Shown: in pieces, positions 43,558 through 51,171 of the stretch
Layout of the letters: each line of letters starts with the position of its first letter
How positions within the stretch are numbered: the first letter of the stretch is position 1
Assembly: GCF_010093065.1 (NCBI RefSeq)
Contig: NZ_CP048113.1
Coordinates: forward strand, 1,488,001 to 1,552,000
Length of the DNA stretch: 64,000 nucleotides
Direction: 5' to 3'
Origin: Chitinophaga agri
GTDB taxonomy: Bacteria; Bacteroidota; Bacteroidia; Chitinophagales; Chitinophagaceae
The notes under the pieces: model-generated
Database searches by the model: none
The model's input: only the letters and a program-made list of their open reading frames with translations
What the model was told of the DNA's origin: nothing
Position numbers and translations under genes: made by a program

Positions 43558-45531
43558 TTAGAAGAATGAAGGAACGTTGGATGGAATGTGTCCGCTACCG
43601 GTAGCGTGCAGCTTTTCTCTTATTGATGCCTGATGTACATAATTCACTGCCGGTTGCTGAGCGTGTTGTGCTGAGCTGGTGTCAGATGTGGATGGCGCTG
43701 TCGGCGTACTGCCCGCTATTCTCATATCAAGTATAAAAGAAGTGTTGTGCGTGAGTACATGTTCAATACCGCGTTTAACCGCCGCCTTTACTTCCGCCGG
43801 TGTTTTTACGACTTCACCATGCTCACCGCCAAATGCTTTTGCCAGTGATACAAAGTCGAATTTAGGTCTTTCGAGACGCAGGTATGGCGGGTTATCCGTT
43901 TTGGGTTTCCAGCCATAACCTGGTGCGCTGCCATAAGCGGCCACTACCTGTTCCAGCCCCAGTTGCAGGGTATGATATTCCTGGTTATTGGTGATGATAT
44001 ACAGGATAGGCAGTTGCTCATGTGCGGCAGTCCAGTAGGTTTGCGGATAGAACAGTGAAGAACCGTCTCCCACTGCATTGATCACCAGCTTTGTACCTGT
44101 TCCCTGTGACGAAGCATTTTCGAGTTTGATACCCAGGGATGCCGGCATTGACCAGCCTAAAGAACCTCCCGATACACAATAGTAACTGACAGGTTTAGCA
44201 CCGTTGGTATTGAAGGGCAGATAATACTGAAAGGGAGCACCATCAGATACCGCTTCATGCACATATACAAAGTTGTCCACCAGTTCCCTTTCTTCAATTT
44301 CTTCTTTCAATGCTTTCGCGATCACTACAGACCAGATCTCCTCCTGCTCCATCGCTTTCAGCAGATAGGCGTCCCAGTCTGCCGCTCTCTTCACAGACAA
44401 TGCCCGCATCTCTTCATTCCTGGCGGCCGCGCCCACCGGAGGATTGGGCTTGACATACCCGTTCAGGATGGGCAGTGTTGCTTTAATATCACCGAAGACG
44501 GCCGCCTCTCCGTAGTAGTTCTTCGCGATATCCCAGGTATTGTTGGTCAGGTACACCTGTTTCAGTTCAGGAGGGAATAACGGGCCGTCGGAATACTTGT
44601 ATACCGCCAGCTGCGCCTGAGCGCCAAATCCGACCAGGAATGCGACATCGTGATCATCGAACACACCCCGGACACCCGCCTGGCTACCGGGCAACTCGCC
44701 CTGCCAGTGATAGTCGTCGTTAGGGAAGTTCGCCAGACTGCTGAAGGTCTGTAAGACGACGGGGGCACCCAGCAGCTCCGCCAGTTCCTGTAATTCCTTC
44801 CAGGCATCTGCATAACCAACAGCGTCGCCAGCTACAATCACCGGGTTTTTAGCTGCTGAAAGAATGCTGGCTGCCTGTCTGATAGACGCGTCATCTCCGG
44901 TGAAATGCGGAGATATACGGGTCACGCCTTTAATCCTGTCTTCATCCTCGATAGCCACCATGGTAAAATCCCATGGAATGGATACGAACACAGGGCCATT
45001 AGGAGGTGCCATGGCTTCTTTAAACGCACGTTGCAGTACCAACGGGATCTCATCGGGCGTACGCACTTCGTGCGCCCATTTGGTGTACTGCCGGGCAAGG
45101 TCTACCAGATTGGATGCCAGTAATGGCTCCTGGGTCACGAGTTCATTCTGCTGCTGACAACAGAGGATCACCAGTGGGACATGGGCACGGTAAGCATTGA
45201 ACAGGTTGCCGATGCAATGGGCAATGCCAGGTGTAACGTGCACGACCAGTACACCAGGTTTGCCTGTCATCCGGGCAGATCCCATTGCTGCGCCAATGGC
45301 AATGTTCTCATGAAGACACTCTATATAGCGTACTTCATTTTCCGGGTAAGAGGTACCATCAATAATAGGAATTTCATTGGTTCCAGGTACGCCGAAAATG
45401 TAATGGATACCCAGGTCCCTGAGGATATCGAATACATAGTCGCGGGTCCAGCGGGTAGCCTGTCCGAACGCATGTTCGATCACAGCGTCGCTGCTCTGGC
45501 TCGTAGCCTGAGTCATTTGTTGTGTTGCCAT
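43558..45531 (-). CDS. Thiamine-diphosphate-dependent enzyme (acetolactate synthase/benzoylformate decarboxylase-like)
   Basis: 657 residues, longer than the usual 530-570. The PYR domain near 25-190 begins V-F-D-I-L-R-D-L-G-I-H-Y-I-F-G-V-P-G-T and holds the activating Glu in C-L-H-E-N-I. A central domain (about 215-370) follows. The PP domain contains the ThDP motif V-G-D-G-S-S-L-F near 500 and the I-T-N-N-Q-E end. Extra residues are a 20-residue N-terminal Ser/Thr/Gln-rich lead and a roughly 50-residue low-complexity tail. Such enzymes decarboxylate 2-keto acids or join the resulting aldehyde units. First gene of a two-gene operon with an amine oxidase, which could supply the keto acid. Confidence 0.88.
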   Translation of the reverse strand: MATQQMTQATSQSSDAVIEHAFGQATRWTRDYVFDILRDLGIHYIFGVPGTNEIPIIDGTSYPENEVRYIECLHENIAIGAAMGSARMTGKPGVLVVHVTPGIAHCIGNLFNAYRAHVPLVILCCQQQNELVTQEPLLASNLVDLARQYTKWAHEVRTPDEIPLVLQRAFKEAMAPPNGPVFVSIPWDFTMVAIEDEDRIKGVTRISPHFTGDDASIRQAASILSAAKNPVIVAGDAVGYADAWKELQELAELLGAPVVLQTFSSLANFPNDDYHWQGELPGSQAGVRGVFDDHDVAFLVGFGAQAQLAVYKYSDGPLFPPELKQVYLTNNTWDIAKNYYGEAAVFGDIKATLPILNGYVKPNPPVGAAARNEEMRALSVKRAADWDAYLLKAMEQEEIWSVVIAKALKEEIEERELVDNFVYVHEAVSDGAPFQYYLPFNTNGAKPVSYYCVSGGSLGWSMPASLGIKLENASSQGTGTKLVINAVGDGSSLFYPQTYWTAAHEQLPILYIITNNQEYHTLQLGLEQVVAAYGSAPGYGWKPKTDNPPYLRLERPKFDFVSLAKAFGGEHGEVVKTPAEVKAAVKRGIEHVLTHNTSFILDMRIAGSTPTAPSTSDTSSAQHAQQPAVNYVHQASIREKLHATGSGHIPSNVPSFF

Positions 45532-45844
45532 ATAAGGGAGTTTTGGAGTTTGGTTATTCAGAGGCTTCTTGTCGTGGATACTTTTTTGGTTTCATGAATA
45601 CGGTACTTGGTATTTCACAGGGTATTAACCGGCTGAAATCCAGGTAGTAAACAGCGGGTTAGACCCGATTGTTTATGGTTGATCGAAAAAAAGAGAAAAT
45701 TTATGGAAGATAAGGATAGATATGTTTACTTATACGATGGGGTTATATATTAACGATTCTAATCAATTAGGTAAAAACCTATATACTTACTGGTATCAGA
45801 TGGATGTATAAAAAAGAGGTCGTGTGTTCTACACTAAATGAGTC
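45532..45844. other. 313-bp spacer upstream of the ThDP operon
   Basis: It should hold the operon promoter. No clear -7 box was found. Two short inverted repeats are visible: ATTTCA..TGAAAT at about 45613-45640 and TAGGTAAAAACCTA at about 45767-45780. No open frame of note. Confidence 0.4.
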
Positions 45845-46530
45845 TTAATACAGCCCTTCTAACTGGTCCGCTGGTACTTCTTCCATTGCCATTACAGAAT
45901 AGCTATTATAACAAGTGATCATACCGATACCGGCAATAAAGAAACCACCGGTCAGCAGGGTAAAGAAACTATGACACTCTACCCCAATGATCAGACAACT
46001 CACGCCCAGTATCATAGAAAGCGCTCCGGCCAGGGCTATCTTTCTTACAGGCCATCGCTTCGACAGTAGAGGAAGGACCAGACGGGCCAGTAATACGGCG
46101 AGTATATTGGCAGGCATCATCATCAATCCGGCTGCCGCGGCAGCGTAACCGACGTGCTGTTGCAGCAGGTAACTCATGATAAACTGATAGCCAACGAACA
46201 ATACGCCCAGCAGCACGAACAGGGTATTTCCCATGCGTACGGATGGTATGGTGAACAGTTGCAGGTTAAGTAGTGGAGCAGGTTGTGTGGTCAGTCGTCT
46301 ACGCAGGTAGAAATTTGCGGCCACCATGACTGTCAGTGCGCCGATGATCCTGGTCGCATTCATTGCAGGGGCAATCAGCAACTCCGTTGCCCAGGTGAGG
46401 CATAGAATGGATATGACAAGTGCGATCGCCGACGGAATATCCGGGAATTTACGCTGAACAATAGGTTCGTCCTTATCCAGTACAAAGCTGGCGACAATGA
46501 TCACTACCAGTAACAATGGTACACTTATCA
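45845..46530 (-). pseudogene. Truncated DHA2-type MFS drug transporter
   Basis: The frame (open from 46561, where it has only a TTG) covers about 230 residues equal to the C-terminal half of a 14-helix MFS exporter, beginning at the strand equivalent to the N-V-P loop (I-S-V-P-L-L-L-V). Later motifs are M-G-N-T-L-F-V-L-L-G-V-L-F-V-G-Y-Q and G-L-M-M-M-P-A-N-I. The N-terminal six or so helices are missing, and the C-terminus stops early after V-P-A-D-Q-L-E-G-L-Y. The break on the right lies where the truncated Lrp gene begins. Not expected to be functional. Confidence 0.7.
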
Positions 46531-46534
46531 GCGG

Positions 46535-46864
46535 ATGGAGAAAGAAGGGGTGATTATGCAATATGGCGCTTTGCTGAACGCCAAGAAGGTAGGCAAGGGT
46601 ATTATTGCATTATGCCAGGTCACTATCAAAAAGCAGAACCGGGAGGATGTTCAGGTATTTGTCAATAAGATCCTGTCGTTCGAAGAAGTCACGGAATGTT
46701 ATGTAGTAGCGGGCGATTTAGACTATTCACTGAAGATAGTCACCACATCGATGGAAGCCTATCATCATTTTTTCATCAATAAACTAAACCCGATAGATAT
46801 AATCATTCAGACCAGGAGCACCTTTGTGATGGATGTTGTCAAGCAAACGCATGTGATCGTTTAA
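46535..46864 (+). CDS. Truncated Lrp/AsnC-family regulator (ligand-binding domain only)
   Basis: 109 residues, start ATG at 46535. It begins with M-E-K-E-G-V-I-M-Q-Y-G-A-L-L-N, the usual junction between the helix-turn-helix and the RAM domain, and continues with the complete ligand-binding domain (V-A-G-D-L-D-Y-S-L-K-I-V, then R-S-T-F-V-M-D-V-V-K). The DNA-binding half, normally about 55 residues upstream, is gone. The codons before the ATG still read Q-R in frame, matching the end of the recognition region, and then the sequence becomes MFS-like. Standalone RAM-domain proteins exist, so some function is possible, but a deletion relic is more likely. Confidence 0.75.
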   Translation: MEKEGVIMQYGALLNAKKVGKGIIALCQVTIKKQNREDVQVFVNKILSFEEVTECYVVAGDLDYSLKIVTTSMEAYHHFFINKLNPIDIIIQTRSTFVMDVVKQTHVIV

Positions 46865-46927
46865 CGAAAGTAATACCGGCACAACATCCTTTACTAAGCT
46901 GCCTTTGACCATCAAGTACATGACAGG

Positions 46928-47404
46928 CTAGTCCTCCCCCCCGTCATACTCTTCAATGATTGATTTCTGGGATTGCAGGATCCGCTGATATTCATCAAAA
47001 TGGGTATCCTTATTGGCCGTGTACAGCTCTGTTCCCTTTGTAAAATCATAACATATACGGTCACGCAATCTCCGCAGATCAAATAAGAGTGCATCATAGC
47101 TCCTGCCCTTATCCCTGAAATTGAACACCCCTTCCACAGCTGCAAATACCGTAACGACCGCACTAATGATCAATACTACATTATCGCTTCCGGGTATACT
47201 GCCACCACTTATTTTCCAGCCGGTTAAAACGGTAATAGAAGCACCGGCAATGATGGTCAGCACCTTCGTAGTCCGGTATAAGGTCGTATAGGTCAGTTTC
47301 TTACGCTTTATACTATCTATTCTGGATTCAATATCCCGATATAAAAAATCGTTATCGGCTAGCTCCTTAATTTTCATAGTGTACTGGTGATACCTGATTT
47401 TCAT
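46928..47404 (-). CDS. DUF4231/SLATT-like two-helix membrane protein
   Basis: 158 residues, start ATG at 47404 (an alternative ATG at 47377 gives M-K-I-K-E-L-A-D-N-D). A charged N-terminal helix (D-I-E-S-R-I-D-S-I-K-R-K-K) is followed by two membrane helices (about 47-66 and 75-93), the second leading into F-R-D-K-G-R-S-Y-D-A-L-L-F-D-L-R-R-L. A helical acidic tail ends in E-E-Y-D-G-G-E-D. This is the layout of DUF4231 and the related SLATT domains, which in other genomes act as membrane effectors beside nucleotide-sensing defence proteins. No such partner is adjacent here, so a defence role is only a possibility. Confidence 0.65.
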   Translation of the reverse strand: MKIRYHQYTMKIKELADNDFLYRDIESRIDSIKRKKLTYTTLYRTTKVLTIIAGASITVLTGWKISGGSIPGSDNVVLIISAVVTVFAAVEGVFNFRDKGRSYDALLFDLRRLRDRICYDFTKGTELYTANKDTHFDEYQRILQSQKSIIEEYDGGED

Positions 47405-47573
47405 TCAATCAGTGTTGTAAGATAATAAAACATCCATAAACGTTCGGCTGTTTCCCAGCTATCAGCGGAATAAAAAGCAGCTGCCCGGTAAAGCGGACAA
47501 CTACCTGCTATTGCTGTACAGCACTGCGCTGCCTGAGAATATAGCTGTTCCTGGCAGTCGGATCGCAGGCCAG

Positions 47574-49010
47574 TCAGGAGCTCTCTAATATCTTCCTGAG
47601 AATAGCCACCACTTTCTTCATCTCCCGCTCATTCATAGCCGCAAACCCCATCCGCAGTCCATTTAATTGTTTACCCGCCGCATCATAAGATGAGCCGTCG
47701 GACATTTTCAATCCGGCAGCGGCCGCCTTTTCTGCTATTACAGACAGCTTTACCTTTCTGGTGAACTGTACCCAGACAGCCATCCCGCCATCAGGCACTT
47801 TAAATGAAATATACTCCCCTAATTCCCTCTCCAGCAGCGCACAAAAAAGATCGCGCCGCTCCTGATACAGTTTAAGTGACTTCCTGATATGCCGGTGCAT
47901 CGTGCCATCTTCAAACATAGCGGCTAAGGCCTCTTCAAACAGCAGATCTCCACGCAGGTCCATCAGCTTCTTAATAGCAGCGGCACGATGAATAAATGCA
48001 TCGCCAGCCACCAGGTAACCCAGTCGCATAGAGGCGGCCAGGTTCTTCGTGATCGATCCAATGTACAATACATGCCCCTCATGCTCTGCACTGGCCAGCG
48101 GTAATATAGGGCGATGGGTATAATGAAACTCATAATCATAGTCATCCTCTATCGTATAGAATTTATACTTCCTGATCAATGACAATAACTTCATTCTCCT
48201 GGCGGCACTTAGGGTGACCGTTGTTGGATGATGGTGGTGTGGCACAATATACAACAGCCGGAATTTTCTTCTACAGGCCTTTTCGATCAGATCCACATCT
48301 ATTCCTTCAGTATCAACCGGAATATAGGTGATGCGTGCCCCCAGCTGTTCAAATACGGCAGTGGCCAGCCTGTAACCAGGATCACCTACCAATACCTCAT
48401 CTCCCGGTTTTATAAGCGCCGCAGCTGCCACATAAATAGCCATCTGGGCGCCCCGGGTCAGCAACAGCATGTCAGGTGTCATCACAATGCCCCTGGAGTT
48501 GCTTAAATGCCCGGAAAGTACATTACGCAACCGTACACTTCCCCTGACATCCGTATACATGGAATAACGTTCCGCATCATCATCATAAAAAGCCTGGCGC
48601 TGTAGCTTCAGCAGTTGCTCTACTGGCGCAATACGGTGGTCCGGGAATCCATCATTGATCACATATTTATACTTCCTGTGCGGGTCCTGTTCTTTCGCTG
48701 CCGGCTTCTGTAAAACGGCAGGTAAAGTACTCCGGAAGGTACGTGGTTTGAGATCAGGGAGGTTCTCAGAAACGACCATGCCTGAACGGGGCTTACTGTA
48801 AATCCAGTCCTGCGCTGACATCTCCTCATATGCGGCTACAACTGTCCTGGGATGTATATCTAATGCAGCTGCCATCTGGCGGATAGACGGCAATTTCGTA
48901 CCCGGCTTCAGCACACCATTCCTGATCAGCTTTATCAGACCGTTAGCCAGCTGCTCATACACAGCGGGTGAAGCGCTCCGGTCTATCTGCAGTAACATGA
49001 CATCTAACAT
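47574..49010 (-). CDS. MocR-type (GntR HTH plus aminotransferase fold) PLP-dependent regulator
   Basis: 478 residues from the ATG at 49010 (next ATG 48998); the longer frame adds an unlikely hydrophobic lead. The winged-helix domain lies at about 15-80 (V-Y-E-Q-L-A-N-G-L, L-P-S-I-R-Q-M-A-A-A-L-D-I-H, R-T-V-V-A-A-Y-E-E-M), then a linker and a fold-type I aminotransferase domain (about 125-478). The PLP lysine is in Y-I-G-S-I-T-K-N-L-A near 322; D-D-Y-D-Y-E-F precedes it. Such regulators sense PLP-bound amines or amino acids. It faces the AhpD-AzoR-GNAT operon across 83 bases that contain an inverted repeat, so that operon is its likely target. Confidence 0.9.
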   Translation of the reverse strand: MLDVMLLQIDRSASPAVYEQLANGLIKLIRNGVLKPGTKLPSIRQMAAALDIHPRTVVAAYEEMSAQDWIYSKPRSGMVVSENLPDLKPRTFRSTLPAVLQKPAAKEQDPHRKYKYVINDGFPDHRIAPVEQLLKLQRQAFYDDDAERYSMYTDVRGSVRLRNVLSGHLSNSRGIVMTPDMLLLTRGAQMAIYVAAAALIKPGDEVLVGDPGYRLATAVFEQLGARITYIPVDTEGIDVDLIEKACRRKFRLLYIVPHHHHPTTVTLSAARRMKLLSLIRKYKFYTIEDDYDYEFHYTHRPILPLASAEHEGHVLYIGSITKNLAASMRLGYLVAGDAFIHRAAAIKKLMDLRGDLLFEEALAAMFEDGTMHRHIRKSLKLYQERRDLFCALLERELGEYISFKVPDGGMAVWVQFTRKVKLSVIAEKAAAAGLKMSDGSSYDAAGKQLNGLRMGFAAMNEREMKKVVAILRKILESS

Positions 49011-49046
49011 AATCTGTACTATATAATTAATCAAAACTGTATCACT

Positions 49047-49074
49047 AAGGTAGTACAATCACTGAATACCTTTA
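49047..49074. promoter_or_regulatory. Inverted repeat over the -7 region of the AhpD operon
   Basis: AAGGTA (49047-49052), 14 bases, TACCTT (49067-49072). The right half is also part of TACCTTTA (49067-49074), one base off the -7 consensus, 19 bases before the ATG at 49094. A direct repeat ATCACT (49041-49046, 49058-49063) overlaps it. A good candidate operator for the divergent MocR protein; binding is inferred. Confidence 0.5.
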
Positions 49075-49093
49075 CATTATCAAATACATAACA

Positions 49094-49537
49094 ATGGGAA
49101 CAAGAACATTTCTCAGCGTCAATCAGCCAGACCTGCATAAAAAAATGGTTGACCTTGATAAAGCAATAAACGAGTCTGGCATAGATAAATGGCACCATGA
49201 ACTGATCAAGATCAGCGCCTCTCTCTTCAACGGTTGCGCGTTCTGTGTGGACAAACATACGCAGGATGCACTGGAACTGGGTATCCCCGGCAGGAAGATC
49301 ATGCTGATCCCTGTATGGCTGGAAGCCACCAAACATTTCAGCGCAGAGGAACAACTGATCCTAAGACTAACAAAGGCAGTCACGTTCATACATGAACATG
49401 GCATCGAAGATGAGTTGTATGACAGCTGCAAAACTACCTTCGGAGAAGCATACACCGCGAACCTGATCGTGGCAGCTACCATCATTAATGCGTGGAACAG
49501 AGTGGGTGTATCCTTCCAGCTGCAACCAAAATTCTGA
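49094..49537 (+). CDS. AhpD-like carboxymuconolactone decarboxylase-family protein
   Basis: 147 residues. It carries the AhpD-like redox motif C-A-F-C-V-D-K-H (about residues 48-55): C-x-x-C followed by a conserved His, as in alkylhydroperoxidase AhpD-core proteins. Helices before (W-H-H-E-L-I-K-I-S-A-S-L-F-N-G) and after (A-L-E-L-G-I) fit the all-helical fold. Members reduce hydroperoxides through the dithiol or act in small-molecule metabolism. First gene of a three-gene operon with a flavin quinone/azo reductase and an acetyltransferase, which suggests a response to oxidants or electrophiles. Confidence 0.88.
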   Translation: MGTRTFLSVNQPDLHKKMVDLDKAINESGIDKWHHELIKISASLFNGCAFCVDKHTQDALELGIPGRKIMLIPVWLEATKHFSAEEQLILRLTKAVTFIHEHGIEDELYDSCKTTFGEAYTANLIVAATIINAWNRVGVSFQLQPKF

Positions 49538-49542
49538 TCTTT

Positions 49543-50166
49543 ATGAAAGTATTACATATCGACAGCAGCATTCGTGGCGAACGTTCCGTATCAAAAGAAC
49601 TCTCTGCCTTCTTTATGCACTCACTACAATCCAGGTTCGGTGAACTACCGGTAGACTACCTGGATCTATCTGTCAATACTCCCTCTCACCCATCAGCCCT
49701 GTTCGTACAAGGTAACTACACCCTGGCGGAAGACAGGACACCTGAAATGGAAGCAGCACTGGAAGAATCAGAGGCGCTGGTAGACCGATTACACCAGGCA
49801 GACATCTACGTGATAGGTATGCCCATGTATAACTTTTCTGTTCCGTCCAACGTCAAAGTCTTTATTGACAATATCGTACGTATCAACAGGACATTCAGAA
49901 AGCAGGATAACCACTACGAAGGATTACTAAAAAACAAAAAGGTCTATATCATTAGCTCCCGGGGTGCAGATTTCAATGACGGCCATATGCTGGCCAACGG
50001 CATGGATCAGCTACAGCCCTACCTGGAAAAGGTATTCGGCTTTCTCGGACTGGACAACCTGACGTTTATTAATGTGTCTCCGACACAATTTTCAGGTCAG
50101 GAAGCCAGGATACAGGCTATTGAAAATGCGAGAGTACGCATCTCCCATATTGTGCAAACAATTTAA
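49543..50166 (+). CDS. azoR: FMN-dependent NADH:quinone/azo reductase, AzoR-like
   Basis: 207 residues from the ATG at 49543, five bases after the previous stop; a longer frame overlaps that gene and lacks the family start. Flavodoxin-like fold: M-K-V-L-H-I-D-S-S-I-R-G-E-R-S-V-S begins the FMN phosphate loop, G-M-P-M-Y-N-F-S-V-P-S-N-V-K-V-F-I-D near 97-113 is the characteristic AzoR flavin contact, and I-S-S-R-G-A follows near 142. The family reduces quinones and azo compounds in two-electron steps, avoiding semiquinone radicals. It fits a detoxification operon under MocR control. Confidence 0.9.
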   Translation: MKVLHIDSSIRGERSVSKELSAFFMHSLQSRFGELPVDYLDLSVNTPSHPSALFVQGNYTLAEDRTPEMEAALEESEALVDRLHQADIYVIGMPMYNFSVPSNVKVFIDNIVRINRTFRKQDNHYEGLLKNKKVYIISSRGADFNDGHMLANGMDQLQPYLEKVFGFLGLDNLTFINVSPTQFSGQEARIQAIENARVRISHIVQTI

Positions 50167-50176
50167 ACAGGGCCAC

Positions 50177-50599
50177 ATGGAAATAAGAACGGCGACGACA
50201 CAGGAAGATCTGATCAGCTGTCAGCAGGCATTACTGGCATTCCGTACACACCTGGAACCAGCGCATTACCTGGATACCATGGAGGCTGTCATCAATGATG
50301 GCTATCAGCTGGCATTCATAAGTGGAGATAACGGGTCTGCCGCAGGCATTGTGGGATACAGATACATCAATATGCTACGTACCGGCAAGACCATCTACAT
50401 TGACGATCTGTTTGTATTACCTGAATACCGAGGAAAAGGCTATGCGATACAATTGCTTGCTCATATCAGGCGAATAGCAGAAGCGAATCAGGTTAAGCAG
50501 GTACACCTTGACAGTGGCTATCAGCTGAATCCAGCTCACCGCTTATATCTCAATCAGGGATTCATCCTTAACTGCCTCCATTTCGCCTATTCGGTCTGA
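50177..50599 (+). CDS. GNAT-family N-acetyltransferase
   Basis: 140 residues from the ATG at 50177; the longer frame would run through the azoR end. The GNAT core is plain: I-Y-I-D-D-L-F-V-L-P-E-Y-R-G-K-G-Y-A-I-Q-L-L holds the acetyl-CoA pyrophosphate loop (R-G-K-G-Y-A), and H-L-D-S-G-Y-Q-L-N-P-A-H-R-L-Y-L-N-Q-G-F is the C-terminal strand and helix. It transfers acetyl from acetyl-CoA to an amine or similar group of an unknown substrate. Eleven bases after azoR, so third gene of the operon. No promoter of its own was seen. Confidence 0.9.
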   Translation: MEIRTATTQEDLISCQQALLAFRTHLEPAHYLDTMEAVINDGYQLAFISGDNGSAAGIVGYRYINMLRTGKTIYIDDLFVLPEYRGKGYAIQLLAHIRRIAEANQVKQVHLDSGYQLNPAHRLYLNQGFILNCLHFAYSV

Positions 50600-50606
50600 G
50601 TTACCT

Positions 50607-50948
50607 TCAATACCAAATGTCACGCCCGCACAACGCGGGATCCTGACTGGTGATCTTAATAGTACCACTGTCAGTAACTGATACCAGTCCATCAAATGAA
50701 ATCAGTTGTATGGACGCGGCCTTATTAAAAGGAAATTTTTTCATTCTTTTTGCCAGAGGATAATTCGTATTCCTCTGGCAACTATCGTTATACTTCACCT
50801 GACGGTTAAAGTTGTCAGGAGAAAAGCGCCGCTGTGCCTGCACGGAAGATATTAAGAGCAGTAAAGGAATAAAGATAACCTGTTTCAATGAATAGAATAT
50901 TATACGTACGAAGTTATTACTTCTTTCCAGGAGATCAGCAATTTTCAT
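50607..50948 (-). CDS. Short secreted hypothetical protein, possibly truncated
   Basis: 113 residues. A signal-like hydrophobic segment (V-I-F-I-P-L-L-L-L-I-S-S-V-Q-A-Q, residues 24-39) is preceded by a long, unusual charged lead of 23 residues. The mature part starts R-R-F-S-P-D-N-F-N-R-Q and ends abruptly at G-R-D-I-W-Y. A start further inside would give a more usual signal, but no ATG is available there. The early stop eight bases from the acetyltransferase stop suggests that the 3' part has been lost. No family recognised. Confidence 0.4.
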   Translation of the reverse strand: MKIADLLERSNNFVRIIFYSLKQVIFIPLLLLISSVQAQRRFSPDNFNRQVKYNDSCQRNTNYPLAKRMKKFPFNKAASIQLISFDGLVSVTDSGTIKITSQDPALCGRDIWY

Positions 50949-51171
50949 TTACCGCAAATACTCACTATAATAGAGTAGCTGTACAAGTCCATTTGCAGGC
51001 GGCTGACAGACAATGACCCCTTAATTATCACTGAAGTATTATCACTCCCCATTCCGTAGATATTGGACAACTGCCTGTAAAAATGGTGTCCAGACAATAA
51101 TCCAGCCATCATAAACACGGAAATTCAGCTACATTAGTGTAGATCTTTGTTAATCGAAAAACCCATCATCT

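Noticed and set aside
47405..47600. Minus-strand open frame between MocR and the SLATT-like gene, its TGA overlapping the next ATG
   Set aside because: No ATG, GTG or TTG start is available in frame, and the sequence is Cys/Ala-rich without family resemblance; the overlap is probably chance.
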